Origin: CBDFKS01 sp965248905
GTDB taxonomy: Bacteria > Chloroflexota > Dehalococcoidia > Lucifugimonadales > JAGWBF01
NCBI GenBank assembly: GCA_965248905.1
Contig: CBDFKS010000004.1
Span: 1 to 64,000 of the forward strand
Length of the DNA: 64,000 nt
Reading direction: 5' to 3'
How positions within the stretch are numbered: position 1 is the first letter of the stretch; every line of letters starts with the position of its first letter. A model generated the notes under the pieces. The model saw nothing but the letters and a program-made list of their open reading frames with translations. It did no database searches and was not told the origin of the DNA. A program made the position numbers and the translations under genes. Shown piece by piece: positions 52,874 to 62,908 of the stretch.

Positions 52874-54046
52874 ATGGATAGCCCTATTCGGGTACTCAAC
52901 GTTATCGCCGATGACCGGGTCGGCGGCCCTCAACTGAGAATCCTTAGAGTATCCAAGGCCCTAAAGAAGCTGGGAATCGAGACCACAGTCGCAATCCCAA
53001 CAGGTGATGGAGGTTTTGGAGACCTGCTGGGAGAGGCAGATATCCCCTTCCATAGGCTTCCTGGTCTCTTGAGAATCCGTGGCACCCCAAACCCTCTAGC
53101 TCACCTGGACTGGTTCATTGGGCTTTGGGACTCCATTGGCCGTCTAATGACGATCATAAAGAGAGAGAGAATCGACATCGTTCATCAGAACGATGTCACC
53201 CATATTCAAGGAGCCATTGCCGGTCGGCTGGCGGGCCGGAAGGTTGTCTGGCACATCAATGGCATGACCTACCCCCTTGTTTTCAAAAGCTTCAAACCTC
53301 TCCTTTACTTTATGCCCCACATGCTTGTGGCATCCTCTCAGGCCGTAGGCAGTGAGTATCTTGGGGGAAAGGGGGATCTTTTCGCCCGTCCTTTCCAGGT
53401 ACTCTATCCACCAGTGGATTGTCCAGACGACGATAAAAGCACCGATCAGGACTCGCTTAGAGATGAGTTCGACATCCCACATTCGAGTCCGTTGATAGGG
53501 ATGGTGGGTAACGTCTATCCTTCGAAAGGCCACGTCTATTTCATCAGGGCGGCGGCGCTGATCAAAAAGCAGTACCCAGACGCTCGGTTTTTGATAGTAG
53601 GCCAACGCTTCGAGACCCGAAAGCAGTATTCAGCCGAGCTGGATAGAGAAGCTGAAAGGTTGGGCCTATCCGAGGCGCTTATATACACTGGATTCCGCCG
53701 CGACATGAACGATGTGCTAAACGCCCTGGATGTTCTCGTACATCCCAGCCTGTCCGAGTCCTTCGGAATGGCGCTGGCGGAGGGGCTGGCAGCGGGCAAA
53801 CCGGTGGTAGCCTCCGATGTTGGCGGGGTTAAGGAGGTCGTGTTACACAATGAGACCGGCATTCTGGTGCCCCCGACAGATTCAGAAGCTATAGCCAAGT
53901 CTGTCATGTCTTTGCTGTGCGACCCGGAGTATGCGCATTCCATGGCGGTCAAGGGGAGGGAGAGGGTGAGGCAACTGTTCTCCACCGAAAGGTGTGCCTC
54001 TGAACATGAGAAAGTCTATCGACGAGTCTTGAATGGCAGGGTTTAG
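52874..54046 (+). CDS. family 4 glycosyltransferase
   Basis: 390 residues. GT-B fold: N-terminal LNVIADDRVGGPQLRILRVS, middle DIVHQNDVTHIQGAIAG, C-terminal IGMVGNVYPSKGHVYFIRAA and the donor signature HPSLSESFGMALAEGLAAGK followed by PVVASDVGG. Retaining sugar transfer on the cytoplasmic side of the membrane. Confidence 0.88.
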   Translation: MDSPIRVLNVIADDRVGGPQLRILRVSKALKKLGIETTVAIPTGDGGFGDLLGEADIPFHRLPGLLRIRGTPNPLAHLDWFIGLWDSIGRLMTIIKRERIDIVHQNDVTHIQGAIAGRLAGRKVVWHINGMTYPLVFKSFKPLLYFMPHMLVASSQAVGSEYLGGKGDLFARPFQVLYPPVDCPDDDKSTDQDSLRDEFDIPHSSPLIGMVGNVYPSKGHVYFIRAAALIKKQYPDARFLIVGQRFETRKQYSAELDREAERLGLSEALIYTGFRRDMNDVLNALDVLVHPSLSESFGMALAEGLAAGKPVVASDVGGVKEVVLHNETGILVPPTDSEAIAKSVMSLLCDPEYAHSMAVKGRERVRQLFSTERCASEHEKVYRRVLNGRV

Positions 54047-54058
54047 ACGTTCCCCAAG

Positions 54059-55327
54059 ATGAAAGCACTGCTACTAACCCAGTACTATCCGCCCGAGCCC
54101 GGCACGGCATCCCTGAAGATGTCGGACCTGGCGGAGCATCTGCAAAGGCAGGGCCACCAGGTAACGGTGGTCACAGGCTTCCCCAACTATCCCGATGGCG
54201 TCCTTTACGAGGGATATAAGAGGAAACTGTACCACGAGGAGACGGTAAATGGCGTTAAGGTCATCAGGACCTACCTTCTCATCACCACGGAGCGCCGTAG
54301 CTTTGGGCCCCGGATGAAGAATCATCTGTCGTTCATGGTCTCCTCGATTTTCGGGTCTCTGAGGGCCGGCCATCACGACCTGGTTTACGTATATTCCCCA
54401 CCCTTGTTTTCGGCGGTGTCAGCATATCTGTTAAGCCGGCTGTGGCGCGCACCCTTCGTGCTGGACGTTCACGATCTTTGGCCTAAAGGACCCATTCATC
54501 TGGGCGTACTCAAGGGACGTACCAAGATCAGAATGGCAGAGCAGCTTGAGAAATTCGCCTATTCCAAAGCCCACCACCTGTTCTTCTATTCCGACCGTAT
54601 GCGCCAAGACGTGGTTGCAACGGGCGTACCGGACTCCAAAACCGAGGTACATCCCCTTTGGGTAGACACGGAGTTCTTTCGACCGGCGCCACAAGAAGAG
54701 GCCGCCAAGATTCGCCAAGATTATGTCATGTCCGACAAGCTGGTGGTGATGTACACCGGCAACCTCGGTCTCCCCCAAGGGCTAGATACGGCCATCAAAT
54801 GCGCACAGCTCATGCAGGAGCGAGGCTACGACCAAATCTTATTCGTCTTCGTGGGAGGTGGTGCGGATCGGGACAGGCTCCAACGGCTAAGTCAAGAGTA
54901 TGGCCTGCGGAACGTGCTGTTTATTCCGCCTCAACCTGTGAGTGTCATGCCGGCCTTCATGTCAGCCAGCGATATTCTGCTGGTGCATCTGGACAAGGCG
55001 CCTTTCCGGATGGGGACCGTGCCTGGCAAGCTGCTGACCTACATGAGCACGGGCCGTCCAGTGCTGGCCGGACTTGAAGGGGAATCCGCCGACATCGTAG
55101 AACGGAATCGGTGTGGCGTGCTAATAGAGCCCCAGAATGCTGAGGCCATGGCAGGGGCAATTCTGAAACTAGAAGATCCAGACACGCGGAGGCAGATGGG
55201 GGAAGCTGGACGGAGGGCTGCGGTTGCCCAGTACAATCGCGAAACCCTACTCGATGAGGTTGAGGACCGATTACAGCAGATCGTCACGGGACGTCGCGGA
55301 CGGGCCGCCACGGCCAAGTCCTCATGA
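54059..55327 (+). CDS. family 4 glycosyltransferase (WcaI/WbuB-like)
   Basis: 422 residues. LLTQYYPPEPGTASLKMSDL, VTGFPNYPDG, FVLDVHDLWP, VMYTGNLGLPQGLDTAI and VPGKLLTYMSTGRPVLAG are characteristic of this subgroup, which often adds amino sugars such as FucNAc. The last residues (RGRAATAKSS) overlap the next gene by ATGA. Confidence 0.88.
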   Translation: MKALLLTQYYPPEPGTASLKMSDLAEHLQRQGHQVTVVTGFPNYPDGVLYEGYKRKLYHEETVNGVKVIRTYLLITTERRSFGPRMKNHLSFMVSSIFGSLRAGHHDLVYVYSPPLFSAVSAYLLSRLWRAPFVLDVHDLWPKGPIHLGVLKGRTKIRMAEQLEKFAYSKAHHLFFYSDRMRQDVVATGVPDSKTEVHPLWVDTEFFRPAPQEEAAKIRQDYVMSDKLVVMYTGNLGLPQGLDTAIKCAQLMQERGYDQILFVFVGGGADRDRLQRLSQEYGLRNVLFIPPQPVSVMPAFMSASDILLVHLDKAPFRMGTVPGKLLTYMSTGRPVLAGLEGESADIVERNRCGVLIEPQNAEAMAGAILKLEDPDTRRQMGEAGRRAAVAQYNRETLLDEVEDRLQQIVTGRRGRAATAKSS

Positions 55328-56364
55328 GCGACCAAGACCTCCGGTTAGTTCACATGGGTCGCTATCCGGGTAGAAGGGTACTGACCTGGCACAATGGAGA
55401 GCTGTATTTCTCACGAAAATATTCGTTGTGGAGAGGAAACCCCGTAGAGAACCGATGGGAGCACGTAGCTCGATACCGGCCTGACTGGACGAGGAGGCTT
55501 AGCAGTATCACCCGACTGGGAGGCAGGCTCCGCCGGGATGGATTCCACTCCCTGGGCATATTGCCTAACGGAGGGATGGTGGCTGTTATGCCCAAGGTCA
55601 TCGCTATCTGCCCGCCGGGCGAGAAAGAGTTTCAGGTTACCTGGCACATCAAAAGGGGGACCCGTCCCCTGGCATTGACCGTATCTCCGGACGGCGCCAT
55701 TTATTGGGGGGAGTATTTCAACAACCCTACACGAGATGAAGTACACGTCTACGCATCTACAGACCAAGGACGGACATGGAATGTAGCATACACCTTCACA
55801 CAGGGTTCCATTCGACACGTTCACAGCATCACATACGATCCCTACAGAGACCACTTATGGATGTGCACCGGCGACTACGGCGCAGAGTGCCGCATTATGC
55901 GGGTGAGCAACGACTGGCAGGTGATTGAGACTGTGCTTGAAGGGAACCAACAGGTCCGCACCGTTCGTCCAATTCCAGCGGCCGACGGCCTTTACTTCAC
56001 CACGGACTCGGAGCTGGAGCAGAATTACGTCTATCGGCTGAACACTGAAGACCAGCTTGAACAGCTTCACCCAATCAACGGCCCAGGCATGTGGAGCTGC
56101 CAGGTAGGTGATGCACTGTTTTTCTCCAGCGACATAGAGCCCAGCAAAGTCAATCTTGATCCTCTGGCGAGTGTCTACGGCAGTCCCGACGGAACATCCT
56201 GGTCCAGGCTGGTGGCTTGGCGCAAAGACCTGTGGCACAAACGCTTTTTTCAGTACGGGAATATCGTGCTTCCCCGAGGGCCGAATAGCTCCAACATTTT
56301 TGCAGCCTCGGGAATGGCGGTGCAGAAAGAAGACGACGTTATGCATGTCTGGAGAGTCCAGTGA
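55324..56364 (+). CDS. beta-propeller-like protein with Asp-box
   Basis: 346 residues, no signal peptide. YASTDQGRTWNVAYTF is a BNR/Asp-box of sialidase-like propellers, and a weaker copy reads SPDGTSWSRL. Other strands (ALTVSPDGAIYWGEYF, HVHSITYDPYRDHLWMCTGD) suit a six-bladed propeller. The catalytic Arg triad of sialidases was not identified, so binding or another enzyme role is possible. GTGA overlap with the GNAT gene. Confidence 0.65.
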   Translation: MSDQDLRLVHMGRYPGRRVLTWHNGELYFSRKYSLWRGNPVENRWEHVARYRPDWTRRLSSITRLGGRLRRDGFHSLGILPNGGMVAVMPKVIAICPPGEKEFQVTWHIKRGTRPLALTVSPDGAIYWGEYFNNPTRDEVHVYASTDQGRTWNVAYTFTQGSIRHVHSITYDPYRDHLWMCTGDYGAECRIMRVSNDWQVIETVLEGNQQVRTVRPIPAADGLYFTTDSELEQNYVYRLNTEDQLEQLHPINGPGMWSCQVGDALFFSSDIEPSKVNLDPLASVYGSPDGTSWSRLVAWRKDLWHKRFFQYGNIVLPRGPNSSNIFAASGMAVQKEDDVMHVWRVQ

Positions 56365-57458
56365 CAGAGGCCCAGACAAGCGTTGTCTCAACGGTAAGGG
56401 AAAGTACCGCCTCAGATAAGACCGGAATATTCAAACTTCGAGAGGCGGTCTATGGCAAGCCCTTCGGCCAGGAGGAGTGGCACTGGAAATTCGAGAAACA
56501 CTCCGGCATTCCAGCTAAAATCTATGTGGCAGAGGCTCAAGACTCGCTCGTGGGTCTCAGGGCCTTCATCGTCGAGAGACTGAAAGTTCATGAGAAGGTG
56601 TGGCTGGCTGGCCTCGGCGTGGACATCATGGTCCATCCTGAGTTCAGGAGATACGGCATCGCCTCCCAGGTCGCCAACGAAGCCTCCGAAGCCATGGAAG
56701 CGGCGGACATCCCCATATTGACCGGGTTCCCCAACGAAGCCGCGTTCAAGGTCTACAATCGTAGGCGCTCCAACTGGAGGCACGTCTGCTCGATTCCTCT
56801 ACTGGTAAAGCCATTAAACTTTGATGCCATCCTGGGTAAGTACGTCAAGAATTCCCTACTCCGATGGTCATTAAGGGTACCGCTACAGGTTCTGTGGAGA
56901 GTATTCTTCGGCGGAAAAACCCGTAAAGCCCAGGACATCACCGTGAAAAAGGGCGACGCCTTCGACGAGCGGTTTGACCAGCTATGGGAGTCGGTCAATA
57001 AGCAGCACGAAATTCTGCTGGTGCGAGACCGGGCCTTTCTTGATTGGCGATTCAAGGAGAATCCGGATGTAGCTTGCGTGGTTTGCACGGCCGAACGAGA
57101 TGGCAAACTACTGGGCTATGCCGTTCTGTGGGAAGGCCAGATGTTCGATCTCAAAGTGGGGTTTATACTCGATATTCTAGCGGAAGACGCGAATGCGACC
57201 GATGCCCTGATATCCGATGCCGTCGACTATTTCAAGGGGAGGGGTGTGGAGGCTGCAGGATGTCTGATGCTTAAACACACGTCATACTTCAAGGAGCTGA
57301 GAAGGGCCGGGTTTGTTGTGGCACCAAAACGGGCTATCCATAAAGAGTTCTACTTTGGAGTTCAGGTGAAGCCGTCCATCATCCCCGACGAAGTTATGAA
57401 CAAACGCGAAAGCTGGTATTTGACCTTTGCCGACCTGGACCGGGAGCTGCCTATATGA
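56361..57458 (+). CDS. GNAT-family acetyltransferase-like protein
   Basis: 365 residues from GTG 56361. The N-terminal GNAT domain has GVDIMVHPEFRRYGIASQVA, the acetyl-CoA loop, and GFPNEAAFKVYNRRRSNWRH. A second domain (DRAFLDWRFKENPDVACVVC, LKVGFILDILAED) looks like another GNAT-like fold, as in Eis-type or sugar-modifying acetyltransferases. It could acylate the amino sugar made from the PseB product, since no PseH is adjacent, but that is inference. Confidence 0.8.
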   Translation: MTEAQTSVVSTVRESTASDKTGIFKLREAVYGKPFGQEEWHWKFEKHSGIPAKIYVAEAQDSLVGLRAFIVERLKVHEKVWLAGLGVDIMVHPEFRRYGIASQVANEASEAMEAADIPILTGFPNEAAFKVYNRRRSNWRHVCSIPLLVKPLNFDAILGKYVKNSLLRWSLRVPLQVLWRVFFGGKTRKAQDITVKKGDAFDERFDQLWESVNKQHEILLVRDRAFLDWRFKENPDVACVVCTAERDGKLLGYAVLWEGQMFDLKVGFILDILAEDANATDALISDAVDYFKGRGVEAAGCLMLKHTSYFKELRRAGFVVAPKRAIHKEFYFGVQVKPSIIPDEVMNKRESWYLTFADLDRELPI

Positions 57459-58275
57459 CCTCGCTGATGGTCGTCGGCTGGTACCCCCAGGACAATACCG
57501 TGTCCAGAAAGCGGCGTAGCAGCTCGATGTTCTGTATTCCAATGGAGCGCCGGTGCCTGCTGGGTAGAGCGGCCGGGAGCTCTTGCTGGTCAGGAGCAAC
57601 AAACTCCCAGGGATGGCAATAGAAGTTCAGCATGTATCCCCGGTTGAATACCCGCCTGGCTGCCCACAAGGTCAAGGTGGGCCCCAGAAGTCTTAGCGCG
57701 GTCATGCTGACAGGGAATACGAAGGAGGAGGGCGGTACCTCCAGGATGGGGCTCGAGCCCTGCTTTCCCAGGCTATGAGGGTCTGGATGGTAGGGCCGGA
57801 GAGGTGACAGGAAGTAGCCCAGGTTGTTGACCATGCCCAAACCGGCGTCGAAGCGGCGAACGGGCACAGAAGAATCTACGCGATAGTTCATCTCTTCCAG
57901 GACTTTTAACATGGTGTCACTGACCTGCAAAAATGGAGCCCTGAACACCGATGGCCTGGCATGGATGACCTTCTCAATGGCTTCAGTCCCTCGTTCGAGC
58001 CATTCCCGTTGCTTCTCGTAAGGAGTCGTGGCAAAGTTTTCCTCGAAATCCAGCACGTGAGCCCAGCCGTGGGCTCCAATCTCATGTCCGGCGTCGGCAG
58101 CCTCAGCGATGAGGCTCGGATAGGCGTTTACGAACTGGCCAGCCACAAATATCGTTGAGCGGGCGTTGTACTCGTCACAGAGCTTGAGCACCGCCTCCAG
58201 TCCAGGCGCCGATCGAGGTACCCAATCGCCATCAACGGTCAATAGGAGCTTGTTCTGCTGCGAGGGTTTTTCCAA
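57451..58275 (-). CDS. polysaccharide deacetylase family protein
   Basis: 274 residues, convergent with the GNAT gene. NodB-fold motifs: LTVDGDW (D15, D17), H69-xxx-H73 (GAHGWAHV) for the metal, FRAPF with the catalytic Arg, and FYCHPWEF near the C-terminus. No signal peptide, so cytoplasmic unless exported otherwise. It removes N- or O-acetyl groups from a sugar or glycan. It is the only gene of the locus on the minus strand. Confidence 0.85.
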   Translation of the reverse strand: MEKPSQQNKLLLTVDGDWVPRSAPGLEAVLKLCDEYNARSTIFVAGQFVNAYPSLIAEAADAGHEIGAHGWAHVLDFEENFATTPYEKQREWLERGTEAIEKVIHARPSVFRAPFLQVSDTMLKVLEEMNYRVDSSVPVRRFDAGLGMVNNLGYFLSPLRPYHPDPHSLGKQGSSPILEVPPSSFVFPVSMTALRLLGPTLTLWAARRVFNRGYMLNFYCHPWEFVAPDQQELPAALPSRHRRSIGIQNIELLRRFLDTVLSWGYQPTTISEVI

Positions 58276-58375
58276 TCTTCCACATCCATACTTGGAATAA
58301 CGGGGCTAACGGTAGCATAGGGTGTGGCATAATTCAAGCATGGCCATTATCTAGCCGGATGTCTCCCAACTCGAA

Positions 58376-60574
58376 ATGAAGCAAGTATCACAAAACTATA
58401 AGACCGGAGAGCTGAGCCTCACCGAAGTGCCTGTAGGTATGGCCAGAAGGGGCCAATTGCTCGTCCAGACGGCAGCGTCACTGGTCAGCGCCGGCACCGA
58501 AAAATCCATGATCGAGCTGGCCCGCAAGTCCCTGATAGGAAAGGCGCTGGCCCGGCCCGACCTGGTGCGCCAGGTCATCGCCAAGGCCCAGTCCGACGGC
58601 ATTCTGGAGGCCTGGAAGCAGGCCATGGGGCGGCTGGATACACCGATGCCCCTGGGATACTCCTCAGCTGGAGTGGTTATCGATGTGGGGGCAGGCGTAG
58701 AGGGTTTCACCTCGGGAGACCGCGTCGCTTGCACCGGCCAGGGCTACGCCGGGCACTCCGAAGTTGTTTCGGTCCCTGCCAACCTGTGCGTTAAGATTCC
58801 GGATGCAGTTGGAGTTGAGGCAGCAGCCTTCGTGGCTCTGGGAGGTATAGCCCTCGAAGCAGTCCGCATGGCGCGAATATCGCTGGGTGAGACAGTGGCT
58901 GTAATAGGTCTCGGGCTTCTGGGACAGATCGCGGTGCAGGTGGCTAAAGCCGCCGGTTGCCATGTCATCGGCATGGACATCGACCCCCAGAAGAGCCAGA
59001 TGGCTGATCAGCGCGGTGCGGAAGCGGTCGCAACCAGCTATGACCAACTGGCCACCCTTTGCCGCCAAACGACCAACGGCTCCGGAGCCGATGCGGTCCT
59101 CATCCTGGCTACGGCCACGAGTAACGAACCCCTGGAGCAAGCCGCCGAGCTATGCCGAGAGAGGGGCCGGGTAGTAATCACCGGTCAGGTCGGCCTAGAC
59201 GTCCCTAGAAAGCCCTTCTATGACAAGGAGCTGGAGCTAGTGGTCTCCCGCGCCTGGGGCCCGGGAATCTACGACTCCAACTACGCCGAGAAGGGTCTGG
59301 ACTATCCCATCGGATATGCCAGGTGGACGGCAAATCGAAACATGGAAGAGTTCCTGAAGTTACTGGACCAAGGAGCGGTGCAGGTAGACGATCTCATTAC
59401 CCATCGCTTTCCCCTTGAGCGTGCCAAAGAAGCATATCAGCTCATCCTGGAAGGAGAGGAGCCTTATATTGGCGTCCTGCTGACCTATCCTGAAGGTGCC
59501 ATTCAGAGCACCAGACCTCGAATGGTAGAATTGCCTGTCCATGTCCCCAGCTCCAAGCAGCAGGACCGGCATATCAGTATAGGGGTAATAGGAGCAGGGC
59601 TGTTCGCCAGAGCCACCTTGCTGCCCACCATAAAACAGGTAGGAGGCTTTCGCTTCAAGGGCGTGGCTACCGCAACCGGGCTTAGCGCCAAGCACATCGC
59701 CAACAAATACAGGTTCCAGTACTGCGTCACCGACCACAGCGAGGTATTAAACGATCCCGACATCGACCTAGTGCTAATCCTCACCCGCCATGGTTCCCAC
59801 GCGGGTCTTATCTCCGAGGCCTTAAGGGCCCAAAAGCACGTTTTCGTGGAAAAGCCTCTCGCGTTGAATCCGGAACAGCTTCAACAGGTCATTCAAGCCT
59901 TCAACGATTCCGGCAATGACCAGGTTCGTAGGCCATCGCTCACCGTCGGCTTCAACCGTCGTTACTCTCCATTCGCCAAATGGATCAAGGAGCGCTTCAG
60001 CAACGTATCTGAGCCGCTGGCTGTGCACTGTACCGTCAATGCCGGCGCTCTCCCCCCTGACAACTGGACTTACGACCCGGAGGAGGGCGGAGGACGGATC
60101 ATAGGTGAGGTCTGCCACTTCATAGACCTCGTCCAGTACTTTACCGGCTCTTTGCCGGTCCGCGTGTACGCCGAGTCTTTGGTATCCAATGGATACGCAC
60201 CCAGCGACAACGTGACGGTCTCCGTCAAGATGGCCAATGGCGCCATCGGGTCTGTGACCTACGTGGCGGGCGGAGATAAACGATTTCCAAGGGAGCGGGT
60301 GGAGGTGTTCGGCGGCGGAGCGGTTGGGGTCATAGACAACTTCAAGGCTGCCAGCTTCACCCAGAAGGGACGCAGGCGTAGTCGCCGAAGCTGGCTAAGC
60401 GTCGACCGGGGCTATCATGGAGAGATCGATAGCCTGCGCTCAGCGATAAACCAGGACGGCTTTCGACAAGAGGCGTTCCAGGAACATGTCTACACCACCC
60501 TCGCAACCTTTGCCGCCGAGGAATCCCTGAAGCAGGGCAGGCCCATAGACGTAGATTGGCCAAGTCCACTGTGA
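58376..60574 (+). CDS. bi-domain oxidoreductase: zinc-alcohol-dehydrogenase-like plus Gfo/Idh/MocA
   Basis: 732 residues. Residues 1-380 are a medium-chain dehydrogenase (LVSAGTEKSMIELARKSLIG, GYSSAGVVIDVGAGV, VIGLGLLGQIAVQVAKAAG). Residues about 400-725 are Gfo/Idh/MocA (SIGVIGAGLFARATLL, HVFVEKPLALN, GFNRRYSPFA, GRIIGEVCHFIDL). The fusion recurs in glycan loci, often with heparinase-like genes, and probably carries out two redox steps on one sugar. The stop overlaps the next gene (GTGA). Confidence 0.88.
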   Translation: MKQVSQNYKTGELSLTEVPVGMARRGQLLVQTAASLVSAGTEKSMIELARKSLIGKALARPDLVRQVIAKAQSDGILEAWKQAMGRLDTPMPLGYSSAGVVIDVGAGVEGFTSGDRVACTGQGYAGHSEVVSVPANLCVKIPDAVGVEAAAFVALGGIALEAVRMARISLGETVAVIGLGLLGQIAVQVAKAAGCHVIGMDIDPQKSQMADQRGAEAVATSYDQLATLCRQTTNGSGADAVLILATATSNEPLEQAAELCRERGRVVITGQVGLDVPRKPFYDKELELVVSRAWGPGIYDSNYAEKGLDYPIGYARWTANRNMEEFLKLLDQGAVQVDDLITHRFPLERAKEAYQLILEGEEPYIGVLLTYPEGAIQSTRPRMVELPVHVPSSKQQDRHISIGVIGAGLFARATLLPTIKQVGGFRFKGVATATGLSAKHIANKYRFQYCVTDHSEVLNDPDIDLVLILTRHGSHAGLISEALRAQKHVFVEKPLALNPEQLQQVIQAFNDSGNDQVRRPSLTVGFNRRYSPFAKWIKERFSNVSEPLAVHCTVNAGALPPDNWTYDPEEGGGRIIGEVCHFIDLVQYFTGSLPVRVYAESLVSNGYAPSDNVTVSVKMANGAIGSVTYVAGGDKRFPRERVEVFGGGAVGVIDNFKAASFTQKGRRRSRRSWLSVDRGYHGEIDSLRSAINQDGFRQEAFQEHVYTTLATFAAEESLKQGRPIDVDWPSPL

Positions 60575-61599
60575 CCGATTATCGCCAACATTACCGTGAT
60601 AAGACCGTGCTGGTCACGGGAGGTGCTGGGGCCATTGGTTCCAACCTGTGTAGCAATCTGGCCCAGCTCGGTGCGCGAATCATCTGTCTAGACGACCTTT
60701 CCGCCTCAATGTCATGGAATGTCCCTTCGTCCTCCTCCATCACCTTTGTCCAGGGGGACATTCTGAACGAGACTACACTTAAAGAGGCCTTTTCAAAGCG
60801 TCCACAGATCGTATTCCACCTGGCAGCCTTCTTCGCTAATCAAAACTCTGTAGACCACCCCGAGCGGGACCTGATGGTCAACGGCCTGGGCACTCTTCGT
60901 CTGCTGCAATGCTCGGTCGCAGCGGAGATAGAGCGGTTCGTCTACGCATCTTCCAGCTCGATTTATGGCGGTGAGGCGCCGTTGCCAATCAGGGAAGAGA
61001 GCATCTCAGTGAACTTGAGCACCCCTTATCAGATTACTAAACTCCTTGGCGAGCTGTACTGCAATTACTATCACAGCCATTACGGTCTCAAAGTGGTCAA
61101 GCCCCGTCTCTTCAACTCTTACGGACCCGGAGAGCTTCCGGGACAGTATCGCAACGTAATACCAAACTTCATATATCAAGCGATGAAGGGTGGTCCCTTG
61201 ACCATCACAGGCACCGGAGAAGAGACCCGGGACTTCACCTACATCAACTATATAGTAGATGGGCTTCTACGTTTGGGCTACTTTGAGGGGGCCGTCGGGC
61301 AAGAGATTAACCTGGGATCCGGCAAAGAGACCTCTATTAGAGAGCTGGCTGAGACAATCAACACATTGACAAATAACAAGGCTGACCTCAAGTTCGTGGA
61401 ACCCCGCCGGTGGGACACCAGAAGTCGCCGGCTGGCCGATATTGGGAGGGCTCGGACTCTTGCGGGCTACGACCCCACTATATCTCTCCACGAAGGGTTG
61501 AGCCTGACAGTCGCCTGGTTCCGGACGAATTGGGAGAGCATCATCGGGGCTGCTCGGTTCGAGCCAGAGACATCGATAGCCGCTCCGAAGCATGGATAA
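60571..61599 (+). CDS. NAD-dependent sugar-nucleotide epimerase/dehydratase
   Basis: 342 residues from GTG 60571, which overlaps the previous stop (TTG 60556 is less likely). VTGGAGAIGSNLCSNLA, FHLAAFFANQNSV, YASSSSIYGG, catalytic Y-xxx-K in YQITKLLGEL and GTGEETRDFTYINYIVDGLL mark the extended SDR family near UDP-glucose/GlcNAc 4-epimerases. Its position before WecC and WecB fits supply of UDP-HexNAc sugars. Confidence 0.88.
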   Translation: MTDYRQHYRDKTVLVTGGAGAIGSNLCSNLAQLGARIICLDDLSASMSWNVPSSSSITFVQGDILNETTLKEAFSKRPQIVFHLAAFFANQNSVDHPERDLMVNGLGTLRLLQCSVAAEIERFVYASSSSIYGGEAPLPIREESISVNLSTPYQITKLLGELYCNYYHSHYGLKVVKPRLFNSYGPGELPGQYRNVIPNFIYQAMKGGPLTITGTGEETRDFTYINYIVDGLLRLGYFEGAVGQEINLGSGKETSIRELAETINTLTNNKADLKFVEPRRWDTRSRRLADIGRARTLAGYDPTISLHEGLSLTVAWFRTNWESIIGAARFEPETSIAAPKHG

Positions 61600-62908
61600 A
61601 CTCTGTGTCCAGGGTCTGGGCTACATCGGCCTGCCGACGGCAGCGATGTTCGCCAGTCATGGATTACAGGTCTTGGGAGTAGATGTTAATCCTGCGGTGC
61701 TTAAGGTGCTCCAAAAGGGAGGTACTCACATTGAGGAACCGGGTATCTCCCAGTTGGTGGACACAGTCATTGGCTCAGGCCGATTAACCTTCAGCAGCCA
61801 GCCCGAAGCCGCCAACGCATTCATCATCTCCGTACCCACTCCCATCAACGCCGACAAACGGGCCGATATGAGCTATGTAGAATCGGCCGCTCGAGCAACG
61901 ATGACCTGCCTCCGTCCCGGCAATCTCGTTGTTCTGGAGTCCACTGTTCCACCGGGCACAACACGAGACGTCGTGAAACCGATCCTTGAAGAGTCCGGCC
62001 TGAAAGCGGGATCGGATTTTTTGTTGGCTTACTCTCCTGAACGAGTCATGCCGGGCCGTATCCTGGACGAGATCGTAAATAACTCCCGGGTTGTCGGAGG
62101 CGTAGACGAGGCATCCGCCAAGGCTGCCCAAGCCCTATATGGGACCTTCGTAAAGGGCGACATTGTTTTGACCGACTGCTCAACCGCCGAAATGGTCAAG
62201 CTGATGGAGAACACCTCACGGGACGTGGCTATCGCATTGGCCAACGAATACGCCCGACTGGCCGATGAGTTTGGTGTGGATGTGTGGGAGGCCATCGACA
62301 TCGCCAACAAACATCCACGAGTAAGTATCTTGAGCCCAGGACCGGGGGTTGGCGGCCACTGCATTAGCGTTGACCCCTGGTTCCTTGTGGAAGCCGCTCC
62401 CTACCTTACCCCGTTGATTCATCAGGCTAGACGAATCAACGACGAACAACCTGAATATGTCGCCCGTATGGTTGAAGAAGCACTCTCTCGTCTGCACAAT
62501 GACAGAGAATCACCCGCTCCTCCGTCGGATGCAATAATCGGGTGTCTCGGTCTCAGCTATAAGGGAGACGTTGGGGATATCCGGGAAAGTCCAGCCATAG
62601 CGGTGGTTAAGGCTCTACGAAGTAGAGGGTACACGATAAAAGCCTTCGATCCATTTGTCGAATCTCTTCCCGAGATGGCTGACGTGGTTACCGGGTCCCT
62701 GGAAGAAGCTGTAGCCGGGACCGATTGCCTACTCCTGCTAGTCGACCATACGGCGTTTCAACAACTGGACATCGAACATTTGGCGTCCGTTGTGCGTCGG
62801 CGGCTGGTCATAGACACCCGAACGATGGCGGACCAGGACCGGTGGTCCGCTCATGGATTTAAGGTGATACGCCTCGGTGATGGAAGACACAGAGATTTTG
62901 ATCCATGA
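61592..62908 (+). CDS. wecC: UDP-N-acetyl-D-mannosamine dehydrogenase
   Basis: 438 residues. VQGLGYIGLPTAAMFASHG is the NAD motif; ESTVPPGTT, YSPERVMPG, MVKLMENTSRDVAIALANEY and the catalytic-Cys block GPGVGGHCISVDPWF follow; LSYKGDVGDIRESPAIAVV is in the C-terminal domain. Four-electron oxidation of UDP-ManNAc (or UDP-GlcNAc) to the uronate. Pairing with the epimerase directly downstream favours ManNAc. Confidence 0.9.
   Translation: MDKLCVQGLGYIGLPTAAMFASHGLQVLGVDVNPAVLKVLQKGGTHIEEPGISQLVDTVIGSGRLTFSSQPEAANAFIISVPTPINADKRADMSYVESAARATMTCLRPGNLVVLESTVPPGTTRDVVKPILEESGLKAGSDFLLAYSPERVMPGRILDEIVNNSRVVGGVDEASAKAAQALYGTFVKGDIVLTDCSTAEMVKLMENTSRDVAIALANEYARLADEFGVDVWEAIDIANKHPRVSILSPGPGVGGHCISVDPWFLVEAAPYLTPLIHQARRINDEQPEYVARMVEEALSRLHNDRESPAPPSDAIIGCLGLSYKGDVGDIRESPAIAVVKALRSRGYTIKAFDPFVESLPEMADVVTGSLEEAVAGTDCLLLLVDHTAFQQLDIEHLASVVRRRLVIDTRTMADQDRWSAHGFKVIRLGDGRHRDFDP

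Noticed and set aside
58293..58333. TTGGAA and CATAAT as promoter for the bi-domain dehydrogenase
   Set aside because: The boxes are 29 nt apart, and nothing at the correct spacing resembles a -35 element.
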